A stretch of DNA of 64,000 nucleotides from Pseudomonas sp. QTF5 (GCF_000512695.2 NZ_AZRW02000014.1:26933-90932), one strand, 5' to 3'. Shown: positions 36,146 to 48,154, counted from the first letter of the stretch. Translations and numbers: made by a program. The notes: generated from the sequence alone by a model not told the origin.

Positions 36146-37633
36146 CTATGCAAGCCCCATGGGGAAGTACCCTACTTGCAAACTCAAGTTCTTAATTTGC
36201 ACGGCCTTGGCTTTCCCATCTGCAGCGAGGTTGACTCGTAAAAAAATAAAATCTTTGTGGTCTGAGTTAATTGACAAAAATTGTTCTGTTATTGATATGT
36301 TTTTCCATGATCCCGGAGAATTTTTGCTCGAGTTCTTATGATGATATCCGGAGGCGCCGACACCACCCAGAGTTAGGTGTATATCCCCTTCGCTGGTGAA
36401 AACGTCGGCGGACAATGTCAGGTATTTGCCTAGCATTGACTCATGTTGCTTTTTGTCGATAGATACGCTTGAGCTCAAATAGATGTTTTTTGTATTATTT
36501 GGTGTTAGATGGACTTCAAGGTAGTTATGTCTGCCTTCAATTGTAATGTCCGAATCGCTTTCGTTTCTAATCCACCAAAAGTTGTTGATGTATTGGTTGT
36601 TCGTGGGGTTTATGATTGTGCCATTTGTCTGGGCGGTGTTCTTGGCGATCAGGTTGTCATTGATGGACGGCATTGGAGAGGATAGTCGCCATCTTTCGCC
36701 GTCAAAAAAGCAAATTCCACCAGTTAGTTGGTGGTTGAAATAGAATCCTATGTTGGAGAAAAATACTTGTTTTCCAACTTGCTCATGCAAGTACCTGTTT
36801 TGCCAGGATACGGTTTTGCCGGAGTGATCAATAGTGCGAAAGGGGTCGGAGATTTTGCTGTTATTCCGTTCTGCTCTAAGCTGGCGTTTGTTTGTTTTGT
36901 CTTCCGATATTAAGTTGGAGAGTATTTTCTTGAGATCCAAGTCTGTGCGGAATTTGTATAGCAAGTCCATGATTTTATAGATGTAGTCAACTTCCTTGCC
37001 AAAAAACAAGATGTGTAAGTCGATATCTAATGTTTGAATGATGAGTTTCTTGTTCGGCGGTGTAGATCGCGACAAAAGATCAACATTTATGATGTCCATG
37101 TCATCATGTCCGTGAATAACATAAATTGCCGAATCATTCCATTCTGAATGGGCTACTTCATCCAGGTTTGTGTGATTTCCACCAATGTCGTTTATATGCT
37201 CTTTAAGTTCTGGCCATGCATGGTCTTTGGTAATGTCCAAGTTGATTTGGGGGTTTGATGCTATTGCGTTTGCGTTTAGTCTAAATGCATGCAAAATGGC
37301 GCCATAACCAGACATGGATGAGCCGAAAAGAAACGTTGCATGTGGGGCATACGCTTCTGTAAATAAATTAATTGTTCTTGAAAAGGTTTCGCCATTGTCT
37401 TCATCCAGGTACCACGAGTTTTTCGGGTCCGAGATAAATAATAGGTCGCAAATCTGATTTTCAAGGAATGAACGCAAGGCCATGTACTTGCCGCCTTGAT
37501 TGTGAGCGCTCATTACGATAAGAAGTTTTTCAGAGTTCGACCCTTTATTTAAAGGGATGAAGAGGACTTTTTTGCCGAGAACTATTTGCTCGTTATCTTT
37601 AATAATTCTGACTAGGTCAATGGTTTGATCCAT
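36146..37633 (-). CDS. Unfamiliar hydrolase-like protein of the capsule cassette
   Basis: A 495-residue protein I cannot assign to a named family. The N-terminal about 240 residues look like an alpha/beta hydrolase: a serine elbow GSSMSGYGA near residue 104, an acid region HGHDDMDI and a later His in DIDLHILFFG. The C-terminal about 200 residues are rich in short beta-strands (WRLSSPMPS, YLEVHLTPN, IHLTLGGVGASGYHH) and may bind carbohydrate. There is no signal peptide. It is the last gene of the kpsM operon and distinctly AT-rich, so it probably modifies the specific polymer (for example acyl transfer or removal), but this is inference. Confidence 0.65.
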   Translation of the reverse strand: MDQTIDLVRIIKDNEQIVLGKKVLFIPLNKGSNSEKLLIVMSAHNQGGKYMALRSFLENQICDLLFISDPKNSWYLDEDNGETFSRTINLFTEAYAPHATFLFGSSMSGYGAILHAFRLNANAIASNPQINLDITKDHAWPELKEHINDIGGNHTNLDEVAHSEWNDSAIYVIHGHDDMDIINVDLLSRSTPPNKKLIIQTLDIDLHILFFGKEVDYIYKIMDLLYKFRTDLDLKKILSNLISEDKTNKRQLRAERNNSKISDPFRTIDHSGKTVSWQNRYLHEQVGKQVFFSNIGFYFNHQLTGGICFFDGERWRLSSPMPSINDNLIAKNTAQTNGTIINPTNNQYINNFWWIRNESDSDITIEGRHNYLEVHLTPNNTKNIYLSSSVSIDKKQHESMLGKYLTLSADVFTSEGDIHLTLGGVGASGYHHKNSSKNSPGSWKNISITEQFLSINSDHKDFIFLRVNLAADGKAKAVQIKNLSLQVGYFPMGLA

Positions 37634-37788
37634 AAGGCTCTGCTCTACATTTTTAATGTCGGGCGTTTTTCCCGAATGGCAACTAGCCTGAGAAATGATG
37701 ACTCAAGTGTCAATCGCAAAAGTAGCGAAATTATTTGAGTCTTCAGGCGCCGAAGGCAAGGTTTTAATAGTAACGATATAGGCTTCTG

Positions 37789-39390
37789 TCATGCCGCCCC
37801 TTTCGGGAAAAATATATGAAGCCATCTGATTCTGGTGTTCTTGGAGTCCATGAAAAATTTCTTAGGAGTTTTCAAGAGCTTATTAAGTTTTTTTCTACGC
37901 TTTGATGGCGGAGGGGGCGTGCCTGTTGTTATAACGGTCACGTCTGTTTTTTCACTTGCCGATTGCCCCTTTGCCAGTTTTGTGGGTGTTGCTGGCTGCA
38001 CAATTTTTGCTGTTTGATTGTCGGCTGTCTTTGTTATAAGTGGGATATGAGGCGTTATGTGGAAAATTGATCTCAGCATGGACTTCCCAGAGGGAAATGC
38101 TGAAGCTAAAGAGAATTGAAGCGCTTTGGTTATAAAGGTTTCATAGCTCTTGTATTGTTCAAGGCCCAGTTTGCTCGGGATTTTTCCTGCTTTTAAATCG
38201 CTGATAAAGAAGTCTAGGGACTCGCAGGTGTAGTCAGAGGTAAAACCTTTATTGCCATAGAAGGCATTGGCAAACTGAATGGGGCGAAAGCCTTCAAAAG
38301 CAGCCTCGAGAAGTGCCTGGGAGTTCAATCCTGCTACGTATTCTGTTTGTTTAAAAATCGACTTAATATTGTAGTCTTCTAGTAACAGTAATCGATTTTC
38401 GTGCTCGAACGGTTGGTCGCCGACTTTGAAATGCTTTTCCAGTTCAGTCAATGTCAGGGGGTGACCAATATTTTTCTTTTTTCTCTCCCACGGATGAGCT
38501 TTAAATATGACGTTGAGGTCAGTCTCTTCGAGGATCCTTTGGATTAATTTTTTGTAGAAATCTAAAGAGTTGAGGCCGATGTTGTTATGCTCAAGCAGAG
38601 AGAAGTCATTCAGCACTTGGCCCGCGATCAGAAGAGTTGGGCGATTGTTGGAAAAAAGTTTCTTTGTGTTTTCCGCTGGTTGATTGACGTTTTTATTTTT
38701 GGCGCCCAAAATTTTATTGATTGCTTTATTCCGGTTGCGATCCCATTCCAGCGATAATTCGTCTGCACCTAATGATCGATAGTACGCCGTAAACTTCAGG
38801 TTCGAGTTGTTGGCGATCGGCTCATACTTTTCTTCAATATAATTGTCGCTTCCCGTGAAAAAACTCTCTAGCACAAAAGCGCGAGGGGCTCTATTCTTCA
38901 GGAGTTCAAGTAGAGATCTTGCGTATATCAGGCTTCCCGAAAATACCAGAACGAATTTTGGATTGTGCTGTTTTATTACCGGGGACCAGTGATTTAACCA
39001 CTGCATGGCGGATGCCATGTTCCACAGCAAGGTTTCACGTTCATTTTCGTAGATGTAATTAAACAACTCTTTGGTGCTGGTGGGTAATGGTTTGTCGCTA
39101 AAGTTATGCTGAGTGATAAGTAGTGAAAGCAACTCTGCTCGTGCAACCTTGAACAGATTAACTTCAAGGGTGGACGCCTCAAAGAGTTTTTCTTGAGGTA
39201 GAAGAGCTAGTTCAGTGTATTCTTCGAACAAGGATTCCTGCTGAGAGGAATAGTCTCCAAAGAGACTCAGCAAATCCTGCCGCTCTTCGTTGAAAATTAC
39301 AGCGCTCTTGGATTCATCAAGATATTCGTAGAGGCTTCCAAAGTTTCTTTGGTTGATGTGCAAAGGGTCTGCAATGAAAAACTTACTCAT
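37789..39390 (-). CDS. Capsule_synth-like glycosyltransferase with basic tail
   Basis: A 533-residue GT-B-like protein. Its C-terminal half shows a distant version of the KpsC/KpsS pattern: KAHPWERKKK, LNSQALLEAAFEGF and QFANAFYGNKGF. The last about 70 residues are a low-complexity Pro/Thr linker and a strongly basic stretch (SKRRKKLNKLLKTPKKFF) suited to binding the inner membrane surface. It overlaps the following glycosyltransferase by 4 nt. A role as capsule polymerase or transfer enzyme is likely. The sugar is unknown. Low GC marks it as part of the variable cassette. Confidence 0.7.
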   Translation of the reverse strand: MSKFFIADPLHINQRNFGSLYEYLDESKSAVIFNEERQDLLSLFGDYSSQQESLFEEYTELALLPQEKLFEASTLEVNLFKVARAELLSLLITQHNFSDKPLPTSTKELFNYIYENERETLLWNMASAMQWLNHWSPVIKQHNPKFVLVFSGSLIYARSLLELLKNRAPRAFVLESFFTGSDNYIEEKYEPIANNSNLKFTAYYRSLGADELSLEWDRNRNKAINKILGAKNKNVNQPAENTKKLFSNNRPTLLIAGQVLNDFSLLEHNNIGLNSLDFYKKLIQRILEETDLNVIFKAHPWERKKKNIGHPLTLTELEKHFKVGDQPFEHENRLLLLEDYNIKSIFKQTEYVAGLNSQALLEAAFEGFRPIQFANAFYGNKGFTSDYTCESLDFFISDLKAGKIPSKLGLEQYKSYETFITKALQFSLASAFPSGKSMLRSIFHITPHIPLITKTADNQTAKIVQPATPTKLAKGQSASEKTDVTVITTGTPPPPSKRRKKLNKLLKTPKKFFMDSKNTRIRWLHIFFPKGAA

Positions 39391-40367
39391 GCGAATAACT
39401 CTAATACTTTATTGATCGAGGCTTGTTTGCCTTTGAGCAGTTTAAGGTGCTCTTTCATGTTGAGGCTAACTGAATCCTGCCAGGTAATAAGGTTTGCGCT
39501 AGGGTGTTGGCTCGACTCAAACAATTTTTTATATCGGGCATTATTCGGTGTGGCCAATTCATTAAGCATTATCGCATCCAGATGAGGATCCATTTTCAGA
39601 TAGATGCCATGTTTTTCGTGCTCAATAAGGTCCGGAACCATACCAATTGGGTTTGCCAGAATCGGCACGCCCATTGCTGCTGCTTCTGGGATGTTGGCTG
39701 GGCCACCTTCAAAGTAACTTGTCATGAGTAAAGCATTGACACCTCTGTAGGCATCGATGAGTGCTGGGTAGGGCAGGCGTTCATATACTTCAACGTCGAA
39801 GCCTAGTTTGCGCAGCACTCTTCCTTCCTCTGATCTGCCATCACCAACCAAGAGAAACTCAATGTTGTCGGAGTCCAGTCGTTTAGCGAGCTCGAAAAGG
39901 TAGGCTTCGCCTTTAACCTTTCTAGCGTAACGCTTGGAAACAACGGCAGCAGTAAATTTGTTTCTTATGTTTCGGCCAAGGTTTCTTGCGTTGTCAATCA
40001 GGTGGTTGTTGTAGCCGTGCGGTATAACGCAAGTGTTAAATATTCCACATTCTGCAAGTTTTTTTTGCTGAAAGGTATTCAGGCAAATGACTACGTCAGC
40101 CTCTTTGTAGCGATCAATGAACGCATCAAGAGATAGCCAGCTGTCTGGGTCATTCAAGTCATGATGAACAGTAACCACGCACGGCCCGATCAGACGCTCT
40201 TCCAAATGTGGGCGATGGTAGTGTCTGATATGAGCGCCAATGATCGGTTTCTCACTTGGGATGTGAGTTGCGTATTGTTCCGTGTATCGAGAGAAATAAG
40301 AAAAAATATCCTCGAAAATTCCACTATGAACATTATTGGATGTTACGTGGTTAACTATGATAGTCAT
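39387..40367 (-). CDS. GT4-type glycosyltransferase
   Basis: A 326-residue GT-B glycosyltransferase. The nucleotide-sugar site EGGPANIPEAAAMGVPILA (E-x7-E) and the strand LLVGDGRSEEGRVLRKLGF are typical of Glycos_transf_1. The N-terminal half has VVTVHHDLND and VIPHGYNN. It should build the capsular repeat from a nucleotide sugar in the cytoplasm. It lies 23 nt from the OPX gene with an AGGT ribosome site and is AT-rich like its downstream neighbours. Confidence 0.85.
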   Translation of the reverse strand: MTIIVNHVTSNNVHSGIFEDIFSYFSRYTEQYATHIPSEKPIIGAHIRHYHRPHLEERLIGPCVVTVHHDLNDPDSWLSLDAFIDRYKEADVVICLNTFQQKKLAECGIFNTCVIPHGYNNHLIDNARNLGRNIRNKFTAAVVSKRYARKVKGEAYLFELAKRLDSDNIEFLLVGDGRSEEGRVLRKLGFDVEVYERLPYPALIDAYRGVNALLMTSYFEGGPANIPEAAAMGVPILANPIGMVPDLIEHEKHGIYLKMDPHLDAIMLNELATPNNARYKKLFESSQHPSANLITWQDSVSLNMKEHLKLLKGKQASINKVLELFA

Positions 40368-40390
40368 CTGTGTACCTGTATTTAAATGTT

Positions 40391-41515
40391 CTAGCGTTGA
40401 AGACTATCGATAGCGCCGCCAAGCACTAATGTTTGCACAATAGGGCCGATGATTTTTTGCCACTCATACACTGCTGCGTTAGTCACATAAATTGTATCGT
40501 CTGGCTTGAGCATGACTTGGCGGGCATAAAAGATCGCCGCCGGGTCACGCATATCGATACGCATGACTACTGGTTTTGCTGGTGCTGTTGGGCTGGATTC
40601 GCCCATGCGAAATACAAAAACGCCTTGTGGATTCGCGTTGGATTCTTTCAGGCCGCCAACGGAGCCCAGGGCATCCAGCAAGTTGGTGTTTTGAGCGGGC
40701 AGATCATGCAAGCCAGGCTCGCCTACAGCACCCATTGCTACGAAGCGCTGGCGAGCACGGTCCAAAACCACTTCTGAGTTTGGCTTAAGAACGAAGTTGC
40801 TTCCGGCCAGAACCTCTTCATAGTTGAAGGTGCTTACTTGGCTGCCATTACGGACAGTTACATTGACCAGATGCGGCTCCATCACTGGGCCGCCAGCCTG
40901 GTTGATGGCGTCGAGAAGGGTCAGTGGACCTTGAAGAGTGGAGAAACGGCCCGGAGTTTTCACCGCGCCTGCGACCAGTACTGAGCCCGATAGATCGCCG
41001 ACCAGGTCAACATGAGTCTGAACGTCCGATGTCACCCCTTTCAGCTTCTGACGAATCATGTCTTCGACTTCAATCAGCGTCATGCCTGCGACGAACTGAC
41101 GTCCGACATAGGGAAGGGAAATCATCCCTTGCGAATCGATACGGACTTTCAGCTGGGTGCCGCCAGTCGACAGCGGGGCAAACAGGGCGGTCCCCTCCGG
41201 CGCATTGTCAGTGATCAATACGTTGATCACGTCACCACCCATCAGGCGTACGGCTGACGTAGTCGGATTGGTGATTGCCACTACCGGAGGTTTGGCGGCT
41301 GGACGCATAAACGGCGCAATAGTATTGGCGTTGATGTCTACCAAGTCATAAGCGGTGTTCTTTTCTTCAATGGCACCTTTGTAGGGCCCGGCACCGGACA
41401 GGGTGCCACCGCAACCTGCCAACGTCAGTGTCACCAGCATCAAACCCGCAACTGCGCTGTTTCGCATGCTCAAGTTCAGGGGGCGAAGGGGCAGGCCAGA
41501 AATGGATTTAATCAC
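40391..41515 (-). CDS. Outer-membrane polysaccharide export (OPX) lipoprotein, CtrA/BexD-like
   Basis: About 374 residues. A lipoprotein signal with lipobox LAGC is followed by the polysaccharide export domain (GGDVINVLITDN, QGMISLPYVGRQFVAG) and SLBB-like repeats (VLVAGAVKTPGRF, AMGAVGEPGLHDLPAQ). It forms the outer-membrane channel for the capsule. The length fits CtrA/BexD (about 390) rather than E. coli KpsD (about 560). I chose a GTG at 41515 because AGGA lies 6 nt before it and it overlaps the kpsE stop by 8 nt; an ATG at 41467 would give a shorter signal peptide and is possible. Confidence 0.88.
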   Translation of the reverse strand: MIKSISGLPLRPLNLSMRNSAVAGLMLVTLTLAGCGGTLSGAGPYKGAIEEKNTAYDLVDINANTIAPFMRPAAKPPVVAITNPTTSAVRLMGGDVINVLITDNAPEGTALFAPLSTGGTQLKVRIDSQGMISLPYVGRQFVAGMTLIEVEDMIRQKLKGVTSDVQTHVDLVGDLSGSVLVAGAVKTPGRFSTLQGPLTLLDAINQAGGPVMEPHLVNVTVRNGSQVSTFNYEEVLAGSNFVLKPNSEVVLDRARQRFVAMGAVGEPGLHDLPAQNTNLLDALGSVGGLKESNANPQGVFVFRMGESSPTAPAKPVVMRIDMRDPAAIFYARQVMLKPDDTIYVTNAAVYEWQKIIGPIVQTLVLGGAIDSLQR

Positions 41516-42614
41516 GATGATCCTCGATCGATGCAATTAGGAAGCGAGTAATGCCGTAAAGCAAAAACAGAGCCAGGAAGATGGTCGCCAGGTTGTAAAG
41601 GCGCTCAGGATAGAGGGCCATCTGCGGTGTGTTCGGGGTGACCACGGTGACCAGCGTGCGAATCTTTTTGCTGGCTTCGATGCGTGCGTTGTCCAGTGCG
41701 GCAACGGCGGTCTTGTAGGTTTCTTCGGCAATGCCGGAGTCCAGGGTCAACTGCTGGAAGCGCGAAGCCACGACGTTGAGCTGGTCGCCATCGGGGGCGG
41801 AAACCAGCAGGCGTTTTTCTGCAGTCAGCTGTTCACGGATCGCGTTGACCCGTTGCTGCTGTTGTTTGACCTGAGGGGAGTCCTGGCGAAGCTTGTAGAG
41901 CATTTGCGTGAGCACTGCGCGTTCTTTGGAGTACTCGCCTTCCAGTGTGTCGATAATGCTTGCGCGGCCCTGAGCCGAACTTTTGCCGTCCAGTACCTTG
42001 TTCACGTTCTGGAAGCGCAGCAGCTCTTCTTTGCGTTTGGTGTAGTTCTTTTTCGCGCCTTCCAGTTCGCCTTGGGCGAAGCGCATCTGCTCGCGGGCGA
42101 TGCTGTGGGAGACTTCGTTCACGAAGTGCTCGCTGGCCTCGAGGATGGTCTTGACCATTTGTTCGGCCAGTTCCGGGCTGAACGCCTGTACTTCAACCCT
42201 GAGCAAGCCGGTGGTTTCGTCGTAGTGCGCGGAGACCATGCGCTGGTAATACTTGAGCAGGTCTTCGCGCTCGGTGTCTTTGGCCAGCCAGAAGAAGGGG
42301 TCGCTGCGTTGTTGGGTGTATTGCTCGACCCAGTGCAGACGATCTTCAAGCAGTTGCATCATGTCCATCGACACGATGTATTCGCGCAAGTACAGGGTCT
42401 CTTCCCGGGAAGCGGGGTTCGTGCCACTGAGCAGCATGCTCAAGCCTGGTAGTTGGGCGCCAGAATTATTGCCGTCCTGACGAACCACGACTTGCGCGGA
42501 GCTGACATAGCGGTCCACGGAAAAAAAGCTGTAGTAAACGATGGCCAGTGCCAGCGGTACCACGATCAGCCCCAGCGTCAGGCGCCAGCCCTTGAATTTA
42601 CCCGTACTGCTCAT
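41508..42614 (-). CDS. kpsE: Inner-membrane capsule export protein KpsE (CtrB/BexC)
   Basis: A 368-residue polysaccharide co-polymerase-type protein: a transmembrane helix near the N-terminus (LTLGLIVVPLALAIVYYSFF), a long periplasmic part with extended coiled coil (about 160-300), and a second helix near the C-terminus (LATIFLALFLLYGITRFL). It links the KpsMT transporter to the outer-membrane OPX channel. An AAGGA lies 10 nt before the ATG; a GTG two codons upstream has closer spacing and could be used instead. Confidence 0.92.
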   Translation of the reverse strand: MSSTGKFKGWRLTLGLIVVPLALAIVYYSFFSVDRYVSSAQVVVRQDGNNSGAQLPGLSMLLSGTNPASREETLYLREYIVSMDMMQLLEDRLHWVEQYTQQRSDPFFWLAKDTEREDLLKYYQRMVSAHYDETTGLLRVEVQAFSPELAEQMVKTILEASEHFVNEVSHSIAREQMRFAQGELEGAKKNYTKRKEELLRFQNVNKVLDGKSSAQGRASIIDTLEGEYSKERAVLTQMLYKLRQDSPQVKQQQQRVNAIREQLTAEKRLLVSAPDGDQLNVVASRFQQLTLDSGIAEETYKTAVAALDNARIEASKKIRTLVTVVTPNTPQMALYPERLYNLATIFLALFLLYGITRFLIASIEDHRD

Positions 42615-42662
42615 ATGCACACGATCCTTGAAAATAAAACAATCACGCCACGGTCAGGGCGA

Positions 42663-43316
42663 TCAGGTGTTGTAGGCGTTGATGCCTTCAGCGACATCGT
42701 CATAGATCTGCACTCCGCCATCTCGCACCAGCAGCACGACATCGCAGAGTTTTTGAATTTCATTCATGTTGTGCGAGACCAGCACGACTTTGGATTTCTG
42801 CAGTCGCTCCTCGAAGACTTCGGCGCACTTGCGTTTGAAGTGTGCGTCGCCCACGGACATGACTTCGTCGATCAGGTAGTAGTCGAAATCGAACGCCATG
42901 CTCAGGCCGAATGCCAGGCGCGAGCGCATGCCCGACGAGTAGGTTTTGACGGGCTCGTCGATCCAGCTGCCGATTTCGGCGAAGTCTTCGACATAGCGGA
43001 CCTTCTCGCGCATGGCTTCGCCTACGGCACCGTAGACGCGAGCGACGAACTTGATGTTCTCGCGGCCGGTCATGCTGCCCTGAAAACCGCCGGACAAACC
43101 CACGGGCCAGGAGATGCTCTGGTCGGTAGCGATGGTGCCGGAGTCCGGAACGTCGGCACCGCCCAGCAGGCGTACCAGGGTTGATTTTCCTGCGCCATTT
43201 CGACCGATCAGGCCGATGTTTTTTCCGGCGGGGATCTTCAGTGACAGGTCTCGGAATACATGGCGACGGCCTTTGGGGGTCAGGTACGACTTGGTGATGT
43301 TTCTGAGCTCGAACAC
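42663..43316 (-). CDS. kpsT: Capsule exporter ATPase KpsT
   Basis: A 217-residue ABC ATPase with Walker A GRNGAGKST (38-46), the signature TYSSGMRSRLAFGLS and Walker B DYYLIDEVMS, then SHNMNEIQ. It powers transport of the lipid-linked capsule through KpsM. The start is a GTG preceded by GCAGG. It lies 13 nt after kpsM in the same operon. The length matches KpsT/CtrD and there is no glycan-binding extension, as expected for exporters of Kdo-linker capsules. Confidence 0.95.
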   Translation of the reverse strand: MFELRNITKSYLTPKGRRHVFRDLSLKIPAGKNIGLIGRNGAGKSTLVRLLGGADVPDSGTIATDQSISWPVGLSGGFQGSMTGRENIKFVARVYGAVGEAMREKVRYVEDFAEIGSWIDEPVKTYSSGMRSRLAFGLSMAFDFDYYLIDEVMSVGDAHFKRKCAEVFEERLQKSKVVLVSHNMNEIQKLCDVVLLVRDGGVQIYDDVAEGINAYNT

Positions 43317-43329
43317 GGGAAGCCTGCGG

Positions 43330-44121
43330 TTAGCCGTTCTTGGTGGAGATCAAATGCAGTCGACGAACCCGGTAGGTACCGAGCGACACGAACAGCAAAA
43401 CCAGGGTGAAGGCGATGACGTAATGGAGCGAAACGCCATCGACTGGAACGTAGAACGGAAAGATTTCGGCGCGGATCAGTTCCAGCAGATGCAGGAACGG
43501 GTTGAGCAGTAGCAGCGGCAGCATCGCGTGCGGCAGATAGGCTGCCGGGATCAGTACTCCTGAGATGAAGTACAGCGGGAAAAACATCATGCGAATGAAC
43601 AGTTTGCTGCCGGGAATGGCATGGGCGATCAGCGAGAGCAGCATGCCCAGGCCAAAGGCAAACAGAAGTCCGAGAAGGATGGTCAGCACCCATTGGATTG
43701 GCGACTTGACCGACATATCGAAACCGTACCAGGCGAAGCCGAACACCAGAATGGCGTACACCGTGGCAGAGATGCTGAACTCAACCAGTGCGCGGGCGAT
43801 GAATGTGTCGAGTGGCTTGATCTGTTTGTAGGCAAACAGCGAACGGTTTTCCCTGGGGCTGTCCATCAGGCGCAGCGCAGTGTTACGAAACAGCAGGAAG
43901 GGGGCGAGGCCCACCAGCACGAATACCGGAAAGTCCAGGCCTGCCACGCTTTTGCCGCGAATCAGCGAGAACAACACGCTGAGAATCAGCAGGTGACAAA
44001 TCGGTTCGAGCAGCATCCACACCGCGCCCATGCGGCTCTCACCGATACGCGCACGCGCTTCGCGTAACACCAGAGCAAAGATGACGGATTTTTTGATTTG
44101 GAGGGGCGAGCGAGGCTTCAC
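43330..44121 (-). CDS. kpsM: Capsule exporter permease KpsM
   Basis: A 263-residue ABC-2 type permease with six hydrophobic segments and the N-terminal LREARARIG coupling helix typical of KpsM/CtrC. With KpsT it exports the capsule across the inner membrane. It begins with GTG; the first ATG (codon 31) would cut the conserved N-terminus. It is the first gene of the export operon. Confidence 0.94.
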   Translation of the reverse strand: MKPRSPLQIKKSVIFALVLREARARIGESRMGAVWMLLEPICHLLILSVLFSLIRGKSVAGLDFPVFVLVGLAPFLLFRNTALRLMDSPRENRSLFAYKQIKPLDTFIARALVEFSISATVYAILVFGFAWYGFDMSVKSPIQWVLTILLGLLFAFGLGMLLSLIAHAIPGSKLFIRMMFFPLYFISGVLIPAAYLPHAMLPLLLLNPFLHLLELIRAEIFPFYVPVDGVSLHYVIAFTLVLLFVSLGTYRVRRLHLISTKNG

Positions 44122-44452
44122 AATTATTTACCGCACAGCACAACGGCGCGATAAACGCGTTGCTTGAATTCATTTTCAGAGGACTGTCTGTCGACGTAGC
44201 ACAGACGGCTTCCGTTCGTGGTGCGCGAGGTTAATCGGTGGGCGAGACAGTAGTCAAGCCGATTGGTTCCAAACAAGTGACTGACAAAAAATAACTGTTC
44301 GAGCTGGCAGTTCGGGCGTCAAAAAAGCGATTTTTCTTGTAGGAGCGAGCTTGCTCGCGAAGACGGAGGCCTGCCTGAGATACCGCTTTCGTCGGAACGC
44401 CGCCCGGAGCAAGCTCGCTCCTACAGGGCTGTGATTTTTAGCCCGAGGTGAA
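44122..44452. other. Region upstream of kpsM, right edge of the island
   Basis: About 330 nt without a gene. The part next to kpsM should hold the promoter of the export operon, but I see no clear -10/-35 pair and no JUMPstart/ops element. The right part is a REPIN. GC content rises to core level beyond this point. Confidence 0.5.
44339..44426. repeat. REPIN
   Basis: The inverted pair TGTAGGAGCGAGCTTGCTCGCGAA / GGAGCAAGCTCGCTCCTACA with about 45 nt between lies at the border between the capsule island and core genes. Confidence 0.88.
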
Positions 44453-45244
44453 TTACCCGGCCAACATCGGATACGTGAACAATCCGAAGTGCAGCAGATT
44501 CAAACCAAAGTGGGTGGCGATGGCCGCGCCCAAACCCCCGAAACGATAGGCCAGGCCATAGCCGACGCCGGCCAGGCTTGCCAGCAATACCCATTGCCAG
44601 CCAGCCCCCAGGTGAACGAGGCCGAACAGTAACGAGGCGAACAACAGCGCGAGGTTTTCGCCATGGGGCAAGTGTTTGAAGTGCCGACTCAGACCGCCCT
44701 GGATATAGCCACGAAACAACGCTTCTTCCACCAGCGTCACCAGCAATAGATTGTTCAACACCCACAACCAGGCTTGATCCGGCCATTTCGGTGCCCAACT
44801 GATCACGCCCAGCAACAGCGCGCCACCCAAGGCCAGTACGGTGCTCACGGTCAGGCCGAGGGCGGTGGCATAAACGGACAGTCGCAGGGAGCGCCGGCCG
44901 ACAATCCACGGGCAGACCAGCAACAGCCAGAAGCCGATCAGAGGTTTGTCCTGATTCAGGTACATGGCAAACGAGACGGCATTGTCGGTGAAACGCTGGG
45001 GATCGATGGCGCGACCGTTGTAGAAACCGGGAAGCCAGTGCACTGCCAGCGCCACCGCCAGAACGATGAACAAGCCGTGGCCGAGGTAGCGGCCAATGGG
45101 AATCTGTTGTTGGCGAACGGCGAAACCGGCAACCAGCAGCAACGCGAAAGAGATCGTGGCCAGCCAACCGAGATGGCCGTAGATCAACGCCAGGCCATAG
45201 CCCATGGAGAGAAGTGCCAGATAAGTCCATGGCAGAGCGATCAT
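44453..45244 (-). CDS. CPBP family intramembrane glutamic endopeptidase
   Basis: A 263-residue multi-pass membrane protein with the ABI/CPBP motifs EEALFRGY, FGLVHLGAG and HFGLNLLHF, whose Glu and His residues form the active site. Substrates in Pseudomonas are unknown. The frame extends to 45289, but the ATG at 45244 has AAGGA at 6-nt spacing and begins right before the first helix, so it is preferred. It is downstream of acnA with a terminator between them. Confidence 0.88.
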   Translation of the reverse strand: MIALPWTYLALLSMGYGLALIYGHLGWLATISFALLLVAGFAVRQQQIPIGRYLGHGLFIVLAVALAVHWLPGFYNGRAIDPQRFTDNAVSFAMYLNQDKPLIGFWLLLVCPWIVGRRSLRLSVYATALGLTVSTVLALGGALLLGVISWAPKWPDQAWLWVLNNLLLVTLVEEALFRGYIQGGLSRHFKHLPHGENLALLFASLLFGLVHLGAGWQWVLLASLAGVGYGLAYRFGGLGAAIATHFGLNLLHFGLFTYPMLAG

Positions 45245-45376
45245 TTGAAGTCCTTGTTTCAGAGATTCTGCAATGTGCCTCGCTCCCACAGGGGATCTCG
45301 GTCGGACACAGAAAAAGTGAACGACACCGATTCAATAAGCGGCGCGATTATAGAGACGTACACCGCGTAAACAAAA

Positions 45377-45396
45377 ACACCGCCCAAAGGCGGTGT
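45377..45396 (-). terminator. Rho-independent terminator of acnA
   Basis: An 8-bp stem (ACACCGCC / GGCGGTGT) with a 4-nt loop is followed on the minus strand by TTTTTGTTT, 17 nt past the acnA stop. Confidence 0.88.
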
Positions 45397-45412
45397 CGTT
45401 GTCAGCAGGCTG

Positions 45413-48154
<2,742 letters not shown>

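Noticed and set aside
44122-44338. JUMPstart/ops element upstream of kpsM
   Set aside because: Only a GCGGTAA fragment near the kpsM start was seen. The GGCGGTAGC core is absent, so RfaH-type control cannot be claimed.
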